From Bog-756 sp963813525 (GTDB lineage Bacteria; Actinomycetota; Acidimicrobiia; Acidimicrobiales; RAAP-2), in NCBI GenBank assembly GCA_963813525.1, contig CAWEZI010000002.1, positions 310,001 to 374,000 on the forward strand: DNA of 64,000 bases. The letters run 5' to 3'. The notes beneath the pieces are model-generated. The model worked only from the letters and a program-made list of their open reading frames with translations. It did not search any database and was not told where the DNA came from. This document shows, in pieces, positions 1-9,374 of this stretch (its first letter is position 1; the number at the start of each line of letters is the position of its first letter). The position numbers were made by a program, and so were the translations under genes.

Positions 1-571
1 CGGCATGACTGAGGGCAGCCGAGGCGCTGCGCTGATCGGCCAGGTCTGCCGACTGCTGCTGCTGCAGGATGGCCTGGTCGGTGCGAAGGGTGCCCTGGGC
101 CGACCGGAGTCCGTCGACCGCCGTGGTGATGGACCCGGCGGCCACATCGGAATACTCGCTCGCCTCTTGAACCTGCTCCTCGTTGCCGGAGAACAGGGGT
201 GCCTCGGCGCCCGACGAGCCCGACCCGTAGTCCATGTACGAGCGGATGGCCTGCCGGCGTACGTCTGCCGTCCGGGCCGCGATCAGACCCTGGTCCTGGG
301 AGATCTGCTGGTCGACCTGGGCCACCGAAGCGGCGTCGGAAGCCACCTTGGCCGAGGCGATCGAGTACTGCTGCTGGTAGGCCCCCACTTGCAGTTGTTG
401 TTGGACCAGTTCCTGGGAAACGGTGGTGGCCTGGGCCTTCAAACTGGCGATCGGGTCGGCCCGGGCCGGTGCGGGCGCAGTGATGACCCACAACGAGGCC
501 GAAGCGAGGAGAGCCGAGAGGAACACCGCCATGGCCAGGGGCCAACGGTGCGCTGCGTTTGACTCCGCCAT
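1..571 (-). CDS. Secreted coiled-coil protein, N-terminal part (cut by window edge)
   Basis: The reverse strand is open from an ATG at 571 to the window edge, giving about 190 residues. Residues 1-36 form a classic Sec signal: a short basic start (AAHRW), a hydrophobic stretch and an ARA-D cleavage site. The rest is Gln/Ala/Ser-rich and helical, with runs such as LVQQQLQVGAYQQQYS and QQQQSADLADQRSA, which should form long coiled coils. This resembles the N-terminal coiled coil of actinobacterial RipA/NlpC-P60 peptidoglycan hydrolases and PcsB-like proteins, but the catalytic domain would lie outside the window, so a hydrolase role is inference. A second in-frame ATG at 532 would shorten the signal n-region. 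Confidence 0.75.
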   Translation of the reverse strand, partial: MAESNAAHRWPLAMAVFLSALLASASLWVITAPAPARADPIASLKAQATTVSQELVQQQLQVGAYQQQYSIASAKVASDAASVAQVDQQISQDQGLIAARTADVRRQAIRSYMDYGSGSSGAEAPLFSGNEEQVQEASEYSDVAAGSITTAVDGLRSAQGTLRTDQAILQQQQSADLADQRSASAALSHA

Positions 572-636
572 CGGTGACAACCGGGCGCGAAACACAATGG
601 GATAAGAAATTAGCCGCCCTCCTGCTTCGGTAGCAA

Positions 637-660
637 ACCCACGGACCGGCCGGCGTGGGT
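637..660 (-). terminator. Stem-loop, possible terminator
   Basis: ACCCACG (637-643) pairs with CGTGGGT (654-660) around a GC-rich loop. On the minus strand it is followed by TTTGCT. It lies between the small acidic gene (719-940) and the coiled-coil gene (start 571), both read leftwards, so it could end the first transcript. The T-run is short. Confidence 0.35.
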
Positions 661-718
661 CTTGCGAGGGAAGAAGTGCTGGTCAGAGCGGTTCAGGGCG
701 GCCTATTCCCGGCCGCCG

Positions 719-940
719 CTAGGGGATGGCGCCCTCGCCCTTGGTGGCTGCCCCGATCCTGTTCATCTCCTGCTCGTGGGCGGCGGCCGTGGCCCGGGCC
801 TCGTCACCCAGCTCCACAAATTCCTCGTCGGCAGCGGCCTCCTCGGCCCCGTCGGGGTCGCGGTCGGCCACGTGGGCCGCGGCCGCTTCGGCGCGCTCGG
901 CATCCAAGGTCGACTGGTCCGGCTCGGTTCGTTCTTCCAT
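719..940 (-). CDS. Small acidic hypothetical protein
   Basis: This 73-residue protein begins at an ATG with a strong ribosome site (AGGAAGGAG, 6 bases upstream), which is the main support that it is real. It is very rich in Glu, Asp and Ala, has no cysteine, no signal peptide and no membrane segment, and is probably a soluble helical or disordered protein. I do not recognise a family. It is transcribed in the same direction as the secreted coiled-coil gene downstream but is separated from it by a stem-loop, so the two are probably not one operon. Confidence 0.6.
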   Translation of the reverse strand: MEERTEPDQSTLDAERAEAAAAHVADRDPDGAEEAAADEEFVELGDEARATAAAHEQEMNRIGAATKGEGAIP

Positions 941-1093
941 GCGAGTCTCCTTCCTCGTGGTCGGCCCGCCTCTGGGCCACCGAGTCGACAGGCGCGTCGC
1001 CGATGCATCCAGCGTGGCTGTGTCCTACCCGACGGGCCGACCACCTAATCGTTCCTCCGGCGCGCCCACAACGCAACCCCGGGTCGGCCTTGT

Positions 1094-1226
1094 CACTCGG
1101 CCATGGCGCTTGGGCATGCGACTCGGCCATGCCACTCGGCCATGCGACAGGCCCTGCCACTCGGCCATGCGACAGGCCCTGCCACTCGGCCATGCGACAG
1201 GCCCTGCCACTCGGCCATGCGACAGG
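1094..1226. repeat. 25-bp tandem repeat array
   Basis: CATGCGACAG recurs at 1141, 1166, 1191 and 1216, an exact 25-bp period with the remainder of the unit (GCCCTGCCACTCGGC) also conserved. Degenerate shorter units (CACTCGGCCATG) lead into the array from 1094. There are no spacers, so it is not CRISPR. It lies about 165 bp upstream of the start of the secreted repeat protein at 1391. Confidence 0.85.
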
Positions 1227-1390
1227 GTGTCGCCCGTGCCACCCCGTACTGGCGACCGGAGTGCGGAAAGGTCCGCGTCCCGCGGTTACCGCTGTGCCAT
1301 GCTGCGCCCGACGGGCCCGGCCGGCGGACGGACGCCCTGTGCCGGGCGGACATCCCCGGGGACGGACAACCTTTCCGAAAGGGAGCGCAC

Positions 1391-3622
1391 ATGCACATCC
1401 ATACGTCGGGTCGACCGGGCGGCGGCACTGGCAACAGGTCGGACCGGGGTCGGCTGTGGCTCCGGTCGCTCGGCGCCGTGGTGGCCCTGTTCGCCCTGGT
1501 GGGCGTCGGTGCCGTGGTCGGGCCGGCCGGGTCGGCGTCCGCCGCCGGGCCCACTTGGGCCGGTGCCGGCGTGACTCTCCCCTCCAATATCGGGCCGGGC
1601 CACGTCTTCGAGCTCCAGTCCACCCAGTGCCCGGCTCCCGGCAACTGCGTGGCCGTCGGCGACTACCAGACGGGCACCGGGCAACAGGAGGGCCTGATCG
1701 AGATCGAGCACGCCGGCTCGTGGACGGCGGCCGAAGCTCCCCTGCCTGGGGACGCCGCTGCCAACCCCGAGGTGGGACTCTTCAATGTGAGCTGTCCCAC
1801 TGCCGGATCGTGTGTGGTGGTCGGTTTCTACCGGAGCACCGGCGGCGATGAGCACGGGATGGTGCTCACCCAGCAGGGCAGCTCGTGGAGTGCCATTACT
1901 GCTCCGGTGCCTCACGGTGTGGTCAGCACCGGCTCGTACATGTTTTCGGTGTCCTGCTTCGCACCGGGGTCCTGTGCCGCCACCGGGATCTATGACAACA
2001 GCTCGGACCAGGCCCAGGGTCTGTTGTTGGTCGGGCACGACGGTTCGTGGCAGGCCACCCAGGCGCCGTTGCCCGCCGGCGCGGCCGCCAACCTCCCGGC
2101 GGAGTTGATTTCCGTCTCGTGCGGCGGGCCGGCAGAGTGTGTAGCCGTCGGCATCTACGACAACGGCGTCGATGAGGAACAGGGGCTCATCGAGAGACTG
2201 ACCGGCGACACATGGGCGCCGGTCAATGCGGTGTCGCCGGTCGCCGGCGTGGAAGCCATTCTGGAGAGCGTCTCCTGCGCCACGGCCTCTTTCTGTACGG
2301 CTGTGGGTGCCGACGGGGTGGGGTCCAATGAGCAACCGCTGGCCAACACCGTCACGCCGGGGGCGGTGACAGCGCCCAGTGTGCCGCTGCCCGCCAACGC
2401 CCGCACCAGCGGGAGCGACACGGAGGCCGCCCTGTTGAGCGTGTCGTGTCCAACCGCCACTTACTGCGTCTCTGTCGGTGGTTACACCTCCACCGCCGGG
2501 TCGGGAATCGTCCCTCTGGTGGAGACCTACTCGGGGGCAACCTGGAGGCCGGCGACCTTGTCGGGCACGGCACTGGACCCGTCGGCTACGTCGGCTCTCT
2601 ACGGGGTCTCGTGCTCGTGGCCGGGATCATGCACAGCCGCCGGCATCAGTGAGGTGAGTGGACCCACCCATGCCGAGGGGTTGGTCGAGACCCTGGCCGC
2701 CGGCACCTGGACCCAGTCCACCGCCATCCTGCCCAGCAACAGCAAGGTCCCGCCCGAGGTCGAGCTGGGCGTGGGCGAAGACGACCTCAGCCAACCCGTC
2801 TCCTGTGTCGGCGGGGTGTGCGTGCTGGTCGGCTCCTATGAGACCACTGCGGCGGCGGCGGCCGGCTTCTTCAACACCTATCCCAACCTGTCGGGCTACC
2901 AGCTGGCCGCCTCCGACGGCGGCGTCTTCGCCTTCAACGCCCCCTTCTACGGCTCGACCGGCAACCTCGTCCTCAATGAGCCGGTGGTCGGGATGGCCGA
3001 GGTACCTGACACCGGCGGCTACTACGAAGCGGCATCCGACGGCGGGGTGTTCGCCTTCCACGCACCCTTCTACGGATCGATGGGGAGCACCCATCTCAAC
3101 GCCCCCATCGTGGGCATCGCCTTCGACTCCCGCACCGGTGGCTACTACGAAGTGGCCTCCGACGGTGGGGTGTTCGCCTTCCACGCCCCCTTCTACGGCT
3201 CGATGGGTGGGGCACACCTCAACAAACCGGTCGTGGGCATCACCTTCGACCCGTTCACCGGCGGTTATCTCGAGGTGGCCAGTGACGGCGGCGTCTTCGC
3301 CTTCAACGCCCCCTTCCAGGGATCGACCGGCAGCCTCACCCTCAACAAGCCGGTGGTGGGCATGACCATGAACCTGGCCACCGGTGGCTACTACGAGGTG
3401 GCTAGTGACGGCGGCATCTTCGCTTTCAACGCCCCCTTCCAGGGATCGACCGGCAGCCTCACCCTCAACAAGCCGGTGGTGGGCATGACCTACGACTTCC
3501 TCACCGGTGGCTACTACGAGGTGGCCAGTGACGGCGGCATCTTCGCCTTCAACGCCCCCTTCCAGGGATCGACCGGCAACATCACCCTCAACAAGCCGGT
3601 GGTGGGGATGGGCTTCGGCTGA
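1391..3622 (+). CDS. Secreted repeat protein (CVAVG-type repeats plus SDGGVFAF repeats)
   Basis: 743 residues from the ATG at 1391, preceded by GGGAG. I chose this start because the longer open frame upstream only reads through the tandem repeat. Residues 1-53 form a long signal peptide (basic region, then RSLGAVVALFALVGVGAVVG, ending ASAA). Residues about 60-490 hold eight repeats of about 50 residues, each with a C-x-A-x-G-like core (CVAVGDY, CVVVGFY, CAATGIY, CTAVGAD, CVLVGSY), probably blades of a beta-propeller. Residues about 500-743 are six 41-residue repeats with core SDGGVFAFNAPFYGS and LNKPVVGM (123-bp DNA period). The architecture matches the minus-strand gene at 9375-11414. Likely extracellular or wall-associated; the ligand is unknown. 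Confidence 0.85.
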   Translation: MHIHTSGRPGGGTGNRSDRGRLWLRSLGAVVALFALVGVGAVVGPAGSASAAGPTWAGAGVTLPSNIGPGHVFELQSTQCPAPGNCVAVGDYQTGTGQQEGLIEIEHAGSWTAAEAPLPGDAAANPEVGLFNVSCPTAGSCVVVGFYRSTGGDEHGMVLTQQGSSWSAITAPVPHGVVSTGSYMFSVSCFAPGSCAATGIYDNSSDQAQGLLLVGHDGSWQATQAPLPAGAAANLPAELISVSCGGPAECVAVGIYDNGVDEEQGLIERLTGDTWAPVNAVSPVAGVEAILESVSCATASFCTAVGADGVGSNEQPLANTVTPGAVTAPSVPLPANARTSGSDTEAALLSVSCPTATYCVSVGGYTSTAGSGIVPLVETYSGATWRPATLSGTALDPSATSALYGVSCSWPGSCTAAGISEVSGPTHAEGLVETLAAGTWTQSTAILPSNSKVPPEVELGVGEDDLSQPVSCVGGVCVLVGSYETTAAAAAGFFNTYPNLSGYQLAASDGGVFAFNAPFYGSTGNLVLNEPVVGMAEVPDTGGYYEAASDGGVFAFHAPFYGSMGSTHLNAPIVGIAFDSRTGGYYEVASDGGVFAFHAPFYGSMGGAHLNKPVVGITFDPFTGGYLEVASDGGVFAFNAPFQGSTGSLTLNKPVVGMTMNLATGGYYEVASDGGIFAFNAPFQGSTGSLTLNKPVVGMTYDFLTGGYYEVASDGGIFAFNAPFQGSTGNITLNKPVVGMGFG

Positions 3623-3689
3623 GCACCTCCGGCGGACTCCGTGCCGTCCGGGGTCGATGTCAGGGGCCGATGTCCCGGGCCGACGGCCG

Positions 3690-3734
3690 AAAGCTCGCGG
3701 CCGCAAAGCTCACGGCCGCAAAGCTCACGGCCGG
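3690..3734. repeat. 15-bp direct repeat, three copies
   Basis: AAAGCTCRCGGCCGS occurs three times in a row (3690, 3705, 3720). It lies just upstream of the preferred GTG start of the phosphoesterase gene; if translation began at the ATG at 3657 instead, it would encode three KAHGR-type pentapeptides. Part of its last copy lies next to the AAGG ribosome site. Confidence 0.7.
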
Positions 3735-3743
3735 AAAGGTACG

Positions 3744-5337
3744 GTGTGCGCGGTGGGGACCGAGCGGGACAGTGCTGACCAAGGACGCCGCGGCATCAGC
3801 CGCCGCCAGCTGCTGGCCGCCGGGGCCGTCTCGGGGGCCGGTGTGCTGGCCGCCTGCGGGCGTACTTCCTCGGCACCCACCTCCACTGTGGCCAAGTCGG
3901 CTGCCGTGCCTCCGGCCGGCTCGGACATCGGCGCCGTCGAGCACGTCATCTTCCTCATGATGGAGAACCGGTCGTTCGACCACTACTACGGCACCTACCC
4001 CGGGTGCGCGGCTTCGACGACCACCCGGCCGACAACCTCGGGGCCTTCTCGCAGGCCTGGCCGTCCGACACGGCCACATCGTCACCGCAGGGACGCTGCT
4101 GCCGTTCCACCTCGACACGGCCACCACCGACTGGCCAACTGCACCTTCGACCTGACCCACAACTGGGGACCGCAGCACCAGTGCCGCAACGAGGGCCGGA
4201 TGGACTCCTTCGTCCGGGTCCACACCGAGCCGCAAAACGAGGGCCCCTCCCAGGGCACGTTGACCATGGGCTACTACACCCGCGCCGATCTGCCCTACTA
4301 CTACGCCCTGGCCGACGCCTTCACCCTGGGCGACGGTTACCACTGCTCGGTCATGGGACCGACCCACCCCAATCGGCTCATGCAGATGTCGGGCACCCTC
4401 GACCCGGCCGGAAAGGCCGGCGGTCCGGTGGTCATCACCAACGGCACCCCGTCGGCCCTGTTCAGCGTGCACTGGGACACCATGCCCGAGGTGCTCGAGG
4501 ACGCCGGCATCAGCTGGAAGTACTACAACCCGGGCGGCGCGCTGCTACAGCATCGCCGACATGCAGAAGCTGGGGCTGACCACCGACAGCGTGCTGCCCT
4601 ACTTCTCCCAGTACAGAACCCGTCGTCACCCCTCTACCAGAAGGCGTTCGAGCCAGACCTTCCCCGGTGACTTCGCCGCCGACGTGCCAGTCGGGCACCC
4701 TGCCCAAGGTGAGGTGGATCAGCACGCCGGTGGGCTACGACGAGCACCCCCGGCGCCGTCCTTCCTGGGCGAGTGGTTCACCGACCAGGTGCTCCAGACC
4801 CTGGTGTCCAATCCGGACGTCTGGTCGAAGACGGTCCTGTTCCACATGTACGACGAGAACGACGGGTTCTTCGACCACGTGCACCCGCCGGTGGCACCGC
4901 CCGGCACCGCCGGGGAGTTCCTGACCGTCGATCCGCTGCCGGCCGACGCCTCAGGGATCGCCGGCCCCATCGGCCTCGGCTTCCGGGTCCCGCTTCTGGT
5001 GGTCTCCCCGTTCAGCCGGGGCGGGCACGTCTGCTCGCAGACCTTCGACCACACCTCACAGTTGCGATTCATCGAGGAGCGGTTCGGGGTGAAGGCACCC
5101 AATCTCTCTGACTGGCGGCGGGCCACCGTCGGTGATCTGACCTCCACGCTGCTCATGGACCACGCCGACACCTCGGTGCCCCCCCTTCCCCCCACCCGCG
5201 ACGACCCCTCCTACATAGCGGCCAAGGGCTGCTCGGAAACAGACCTGTTGGAGATCGCCACCAACCAACCGCCCTACCCGGTGCCTTCGGTCCAGAAGAT
5301 GCCCACCCAGGAGACCCGCACAGCCAGCACCGTGTGA
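3744..5337 (+). pseudogene. Tat-exported phosphoesterase (phospholipase C family), frameshifted
   Basis: The start is GTG 3744, with AAGG upstream; ATG 3657 is possible. A twin-arginine lipoprotein signal is clear: RRGISRRQLLAAG followed by LAAC. The phosphoesterase family (PF04185) signature VEHVIFLMMENRSFDHYYG follows, and later THNWGPQHQCRNEGRMDSF, MGPTHPNRL, HMYDENDGFFDHV and FRVPLLVVSPFSRGG. The coherent protein can only be read by changing frame about eight times: near 4003, 4081, 4140, 4540, 4612, 4660, 4680 and 4750. The three reading frames all contribute and each shift is compensated, so the intact homolog is easy to reconstruct. The gene is either decayed or this stretch contains sequencing indels. 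Intact relatives cleave phospholipid or other phosphate esters outside the membrane. Confidence 0.85.
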
Positions 5338-5415
5338 GGGCCCACGGTAAGTTGGCCACGCCTGTCCGGATCCCCGTGTCAGGCGCACCGACGATTCGGG
5401 GGATGGAAGCGGGGG

Positions 5416-6660
5416 ATGGACGACAGCATGCAAACGCCGGCATGGGCACCGGGATCGGTGGGGTCGGCCTACGGCCATGGTTCTGCCGACGACACCGACC
5501 TGGTGTCGGGCCGCGCGTGGCAGCTGCTCCTCGATGCGCTGTCCCGGACCAGCCAGGTGCTCCTGTCGGACAGGGCACCGGTCGAGGCCACCGATCGTGC
5601 CGCCGGCTACAGGCACCTGTTGGTGCTCCTGGCCCTGGGCATCGACGAAGCGCTGCGGAGCTCGGACCCCTACCGCCCCCGCTTCGCCCCGGCCAACGTG
5701 GACAACGTCCTCAAGTGGGGCATGGACTGCCCCGACGCCGCCTACACCGGGGCCCGGATCCGGGGTGACGCTACGTACCGGGTACGGGTCCGGCGCAACT
5801 CGGTCCGCTACCTCGGCTTCCAGGTCATGGGGGGCATGGAGACCACCGGAAACGTGGTGGCCGACGACCTGGCTCTCGACCCCGAGGGGAGGTTCGAGCT
5901 GATCCTGTCGGCCCAGCAGCACCCGGGCAACTGGATGCCTCTCACCGCGTCGAGCTCCTCGTTGGTGGTGCGCCAGTTCTTCTACGACTGGGCGGGGGAG
6001 ACGGCCGCCGATCTGTCGATTGAATGTCTGGACGACCCACCGCAGGGGTCGGTGACCGCCGGTCAGGCCCTGTCACCGGCCGGCACGGCCAGCCAGATCG
6101 AATCGCTGGGCGCCTTCGTGGAGGCCAGCATCGAGTTCTGGCTCGACGTGGAGGAGGGCGGCCGGCGCCAGGGCGTGAATTGCTTCCGCCCACCGGCGGC
6201 CCTGACCGCCATGGGGGCCGCCGCCGAAAACGTGTCCACCTGGGGCTCCTGGAGCCTCGAGGACCATCAGGTGCTGATCATCGAGGTGACCCCCCCCACC
6301 GCTCTGTACTGGAGCGTCTCCGTCGGCAATTACTGGTGGGAGACGGTTGACTATGCCAACCGGCAGTCGAGTCTCAACGGACATCAGGCGGTGATCGATG
6401 CCGACGGCGTGTTCCGCGCCGTGCTGGCCCACCACGACCCGGGGGTGGCCAACTGGCTCGATACCGGGGGCAACCACCACGGAGCCATGATCTTCCGGTG
6501 GTTGCGGGCCGCCGGTGCGCCGGTGCCGTCCGTACGTGTGGTGGATTTCGCCGCCCTGGCCGATCACCTGCCGGCCGACACGGCCCGGGTCGACGTGAAG
6601 GAACGGCTGCGGATCATCGATGAGCGCCGGTCGGCCGTAGAGCGCCGCTTCCCGCGCTGA
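5416..6660 (+). CDS. DUF1214 domain-containing protein
   Basis: 414 residues, no signal peptide. The middle contains the DUF1214-like pattern GDATYRVRVRRNSVRYLGFQ followed by a beta-rich region (QHPGNWMPLTASSSSLVVRQFFYDW), with further tryptophan-rich strands (YWSVSVGNYWWETVDY). Related mycobacterial and actinobacterial proteins of this size are common, often beside SDR and steroid or lipid genes, but have no firm biochemical role that I can name. It ends 8 bases before the SDR gene, so the two are probably co-transcribed, with the sulfotransferase next. Confidence 0.75.
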   Translation: MDDSMQTPAWAPGSVGSAYGHGSADDTDLVSGRAWQLLLDALSRTSQVLLSDRAPVEATDRAAGYRHLLVLLALGIDEALRSSDPYRPRFAPANVDNVLKWGMDCPDAAYTGARIRGDATYRVRVRRNSVRYLGFQVMGGMETTGNVVADDLALDPEGRFELILSAQQHPGNWMPLTASSSSLVVRQFFYDWAGETAADLSIECLDDPPQGSVTAGQALSPAGTASQIESLGAFVEASIEFWLDVEEGGRRQGVNCFRPPAALTAMGAAAENVSTWGSWSLEDHQVLIIEVTPPTALYWSVSVGNYWWETVDYANRQSSLNGHQAVIDADGVFRAVLAHHDPGVANWLDTGGNHHGAMIFRWLRAAGAPVPSVRVVDFAALADHLPADTARVDVKERLRIIDERRSAVERRFPR

Positions 6661-6668
6661 GGAGGGAC

Positions 6669-7472
6669 ATGGATCTCGGCCTGGAGGGAGCGACGGCGGT
6701 GGTGACCGGGGGCTCGAAGGGGATGGGCCGGGCCATCGCCGAACGGCTGGGGGCGGAGGGCGCCCAGGTTGCCGTGATGGCCCGGGGTCGCAACGCCCTG
6801 GACGAAACGGTCGAGGCGCTGCACGCCCTGGGGAGCGACGGTTCCTTGGGCCTCACAGTGGACGCCACCGACCACCACCAGGTGGAGGCGGCCTTCGCCG
6901 AGCTGGGTGAGCGCTGGGGCTCGCTCAACGTGCTGGTCAACACGCTCGGGCCGGGTGCCGGCCGGTTCGAGGACCTGGACGACGACAATTGGGAGGCCAC
7001 GCTCGACCTGGGGCTTATGGCCGCCGTCCGGTGCGTGCGGGCCGGCCTTCCCCTTCTGCGCGCGGCGGAGTGGGCCCGGATCGTCAACGTCTCCGCCCAT
7101 TCGACCCAGAGGCAGAGCCCCATCCTGGTGGCCTACACGGCAGCCAAGGCCGCCTTGACCAGCGTGTCCAAGAACCTGTCCAAGACGTTGGCCCCCGAGG
7201 GGATCCTGGTCAACACGGTGAGCCCGGGGTCGATCGTGACCGCCAGCTTCAGCGAGGGTCTGGGTGACGTCTTCGCCGAAGAGGGTCTCGACGCCACCGA
7301 TCCCTACGACGTGATGCGCTGGATCGACGCCCATTTCCACCAGCCGGCCGACCTCGGGAGGGCGGGCCTCCCCGACGAGGTGGCCTCGCTCACCGTCTAT
7401 CTGGCGTCACGCACCAACGGCTACGTGACCGGCGCCGACGTCAACGTCGACGGCGGCTCCGATTTCGTCTGA
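6669..7472 (+). CDS. SDR family NAD(P)-dependent oxidoreductase
   Basis: 267 residues with a strong GAGGAGG site before the ATG. The Rossmann dinucleotide motif is TGGSKGMG (residues 14-21), followed by VDATDHH for the adenine site, an NTLG strand, catalytic NVSAHS and YTAAKAAL, and the post-catalytic SPGSIVT segment. It ends with the typical GADVNVDGGSDFV, as in FabG-like classical SDRs. The substrate is not predictable. It sits between a DUF1214 protein and a sulfotransferase-like gene, all on one strand with short gaps, which suggests a small operon for modification of a lipid or secondary metabolite (inference). Confidence 0.9.
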   Translation: MDLGLEGATAVVTGGSKGMGRAIAERLGAEGAQVAVMARGRNALDETVEALHALGSDGSLGLTVDATDHHQVEAAFAELGERWGSLNVLVNTLGPGAGRFEDLDDDNWEATLDLGLMAAVRCVRAGLPLLRAAEWARIVNVSAHSTQRQSPILVAYTAAKAALTSVSKNLSKTLAPEGILVNTVSPGSIVTASFSEGLGDVFAEEGLDATDPYDVMRWIDAHFHQPADLGRAGLPDEVASLTVYLASRTNGYVTGADVNVDGGSDFV

Positions 7473-7497
7473 TGCCCCCGGTTCGGTCCGCCCGCTG

Positions 7498-8652
7498 ATG
7501 CTCAGCGCCGATCACCTCATCACCCGGGCCTGTGACCAGACCGGGCTGGACGACTTCGGGGGACCGGCGTGGCGGGAGGGGCTCGACCGGTTGGTCGGTT
7601 CCCTCAACGCCGAGGCCACGCTGACCGAGGGGGGCGAGGAGCTGTTGGCCCTGCGGCTGGGCATGCTGCTCACCAACCGTCTCCGGGTGGTCGAGGTGCT
7701 GGCCGACAACCCGACGATCAGAGAGGAGGAGGTGGGTGGCCCTCTGGTCATCATCGGTCTTCCCCGCACCGGCACCACGGCCTTGAGCAACCTGCTGGCC
7801 GCCGACCCCCAGATCCGGTCGGTCCGGCTGTGGGAGTCGATCGATCCGGTTCCCCCTCCCGAGTCGGACACCGAGAGCAGTGACCCGCGCATCCAGATGG
7901 CCGAACAGGGGCTGGAGGCCATGTACGCGGCCTTTCCGCCCATGCGGGCCCTCCACTTCCAGACGGCCACCGGTCCGACCGAATGCCAGGACTTGCTGGG
8001 CATGGACTTCCGGGCCGTGCACTTCGACGGGATGGCCCGTGTGCCGAGCTACCTCGACTGGGTCGTCGACTGTGACATGGCCGGCACCTACCTCTTCCAC
8101 CGATCGGTTCTCCAACTCCTCCAGTGGCACTGCCCGCCCCGGCTCTGGCATCTGAAGACGCCGGTGCACATGCTGGCTCTCGACGACCTGTGCCGCGCCT
8201 ATCCCGACGCCAAGTTCGTCTGGACCCATCGTGACCCGGCCGCCGTCCTGGGCTCGGTGTGCAGTCTCATCGCCCACACCCGCAGCTGGGCCAGCGATCG
8301 GGATGATGCCCATGAGTTGGGTCGGAACCAGCTGGCACTGTGGGCCGAGTCCGTCCGGCGTGCGGTGGCCTTCCGGCGCCGGGTCGGTGAGGGCTCCTTT
8401 GCCGACGTCTCCTTCGCCTCGCTGCAGTCCGATCCGGTGGGCGAGGTGGCGTCGACCTACGCGCAGCTGGGCCTCGAGATCGGTGACGGGCGCGGCCCGC
8501 TCGAGGCGTGGGCCGGTGCCCATCCGCCCGGTGCCCACGGCGTCCACCAATACTCGCTCGAAGAGTTCGGCTTGAACACCGACCAGGTGAGGGAGCGGTT
8601 CGCCTTCTACTTCGACGAGTTCCCCTTCATGGGGTCACCAGAAAGCGGGTGA
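7498..8652 (+). CDS. Sulfotransferase family protein
   Basis: 384 residues starting at ATG 7498, 25 bases after the SDR stop. The 5'-phosphosulfate loop for PAPS is clear in VIIGLPRTGTTALSNLL (about residues 84-100). The 3'-phosphate-binding segment is in KTPVHMLALDDL and FVWTHRDPAAVLGSV. Proteins of this actinobacterial group are usually annotated as sulfotransferases acting on lipids or small molecules; the acceptor here is unknown. No signal peptide. Likely the last gene of the DUF1214-SDR-sulfotransferase operon. Confidence 0.88.
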   Translation: MLSADHLITRACDQTGLDDFGGPAWREGLDRLVGSLNAEATLTEGGEELLALRLGMLLTNRLRVVEVLADNPTIREEEVGGPLVIIGLPRTGTTALSNLLAADPQIRSVRLWESIDPVPPPESDTESSDPRIQMAEQGLEAMYAAFPPMRALHFQTATGPTECQDLLGMDFRAVHFDGMARVPSYLDWVVDCDMAGTYLFHRSVLQLLQWHCPPRLWHLKTPVHMLALDDLCRAYPDAKFVWTHRDPAAVLGSVCSLIAHTRSWASDRDDAHELGRNQLALWAESVRRAVAFRRRVGEGSFADVSFASLQSDPVGEVASTYAQLGLEIGDGRGPLEAWAGAHPPGAHGVHQYSLEEFGLNTDQVRERFAFYFDEFPFMGSPESG

Positions 8653-8705
8653 CGCGACCGGGGGGTGAACAGCCGGTGGGTGAGGAGCCAGCCGGCGGCC
8701 TGCAA

Positions 8706-8764
8706 GCGGGTCAGGTGTGAGCGGGTGAGGTGTGAGCGGGTGAGGTGTGAGCGGTGAGGTGTGA
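8706..8764. repeat. 15-bp tandem repeat between convergent genes
   Basis: GCGGGTGAGGTGTGA is repeated four times (8706, 8721, 8736, 8751), the first with one change (TCAGG) and the last one base short. It fills most of the gap between the sulfotransferase stop and the stop of the convergent gene at 8770. Confidence 0.85.
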
Positions 8765-8769
8765 CCGGC

Positions 8770-9297
8770 TCAGGCCGACGAGGCCAGGGCGGCCCACGGA
8801 TCGAGCTGAGCGATGGTCTCCTGCACCGCCCTGTCCAATTCGGAGGAGCGCCGACGGTCGTAGACCGGTCCGGCCCCGTCACTGAGAAGCCAGCTGGCCA
8901 TGGCCGCGCCGCGGGCGGGGACGGGAAGGGGGACGACCAGGGCGTCGACCATGGCCCTCATGTGGGCTTCGCAGGCGATCACGCTGTCCCGGTTGACCGG
9001 CACCCGGCGATCACCCATCACCGTCGGTTGGTGGGCCTGGGTCAGGACGTCCTGCCAGCCCTCGGCCAGGGCCCGGCGGGTTTCAGGAGCGACCAGCATC
9101 TGGGCTCGGGCAGCCAACAACAGGGCCGACTCGGGGGCCTCGCCCTTGGCCAGGTGCCGGTCGAGCGAAGGGGCCAGGAGCCGGGCCAGAAGACGGGTCC
9201 GTCGTCGGCTGAGCCTGGCGCTCAGTCGGCGCCGACGCGGATCGGTGATGAGCAGGGTGGCCTCGCTCGATTTCCTCATGCGGCGCTCGACGCTCAC
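8770..9297 (-). CDS. Conserved hypothetical protein
   Basis: 175 residues from a GTG at 9297 (an in-frame ATG at 9279 is an alternative). The N-terminus is strongly basic (RRRRLSARLSRRRTRLLARLL), followed by PESALLLAARAQMLVAPETRRALAEG and an acidic to neutral helical C-terminus. This resembles a widespread actinobacterial protein with conserved basic helix, PES-LAARA and VPV segments, but I know no function for it. No signal peptide or membrane segment is visible. It converges on the sulfotransferase gene across a short tandem repeat. Confidence 0.7.
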   Translation of the reverse strand: MSVERRMRKSSEATLLITDPRRRRLSARLSRRRTRLLARLLAPSLDRHLAKGEAPESALLLAARAQMLVAPETRRALAEGWQDVLTQAHQPTVMGDRRVPVNRDSVIACEAHMRAMVDALVVPLPVPARGAAMASWLLSDGAGPVYDRRRSSELDRAVQETIAQLDPWAALASSA

Positions 9298-9374
9298 ACA
9301 ACCATCATGAGGGATGTGGCGGCGATGCGAAAGGGTACGGCCGGACCAGACCGATGTCGGCCCGGCCGGTCCGT

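Noticed and set aside
5..562. 185-codon plus-strand ORF at the left edge
   Set aside because: The minus strand encodes a clear signal peptide and coiled coil over the same DNA.
1094..1226. 25-bp repeats as a CRISPR array
   Set aside because: Units are contiguous with no spacers and no cas genes are nearby.
2627..3706. Long minus-strand ORF opposite the secreted repeat protein
   Set aside because: It is a shadow of the plus-strand repeats; it has no start signal and its repeats mirror the coding strand.
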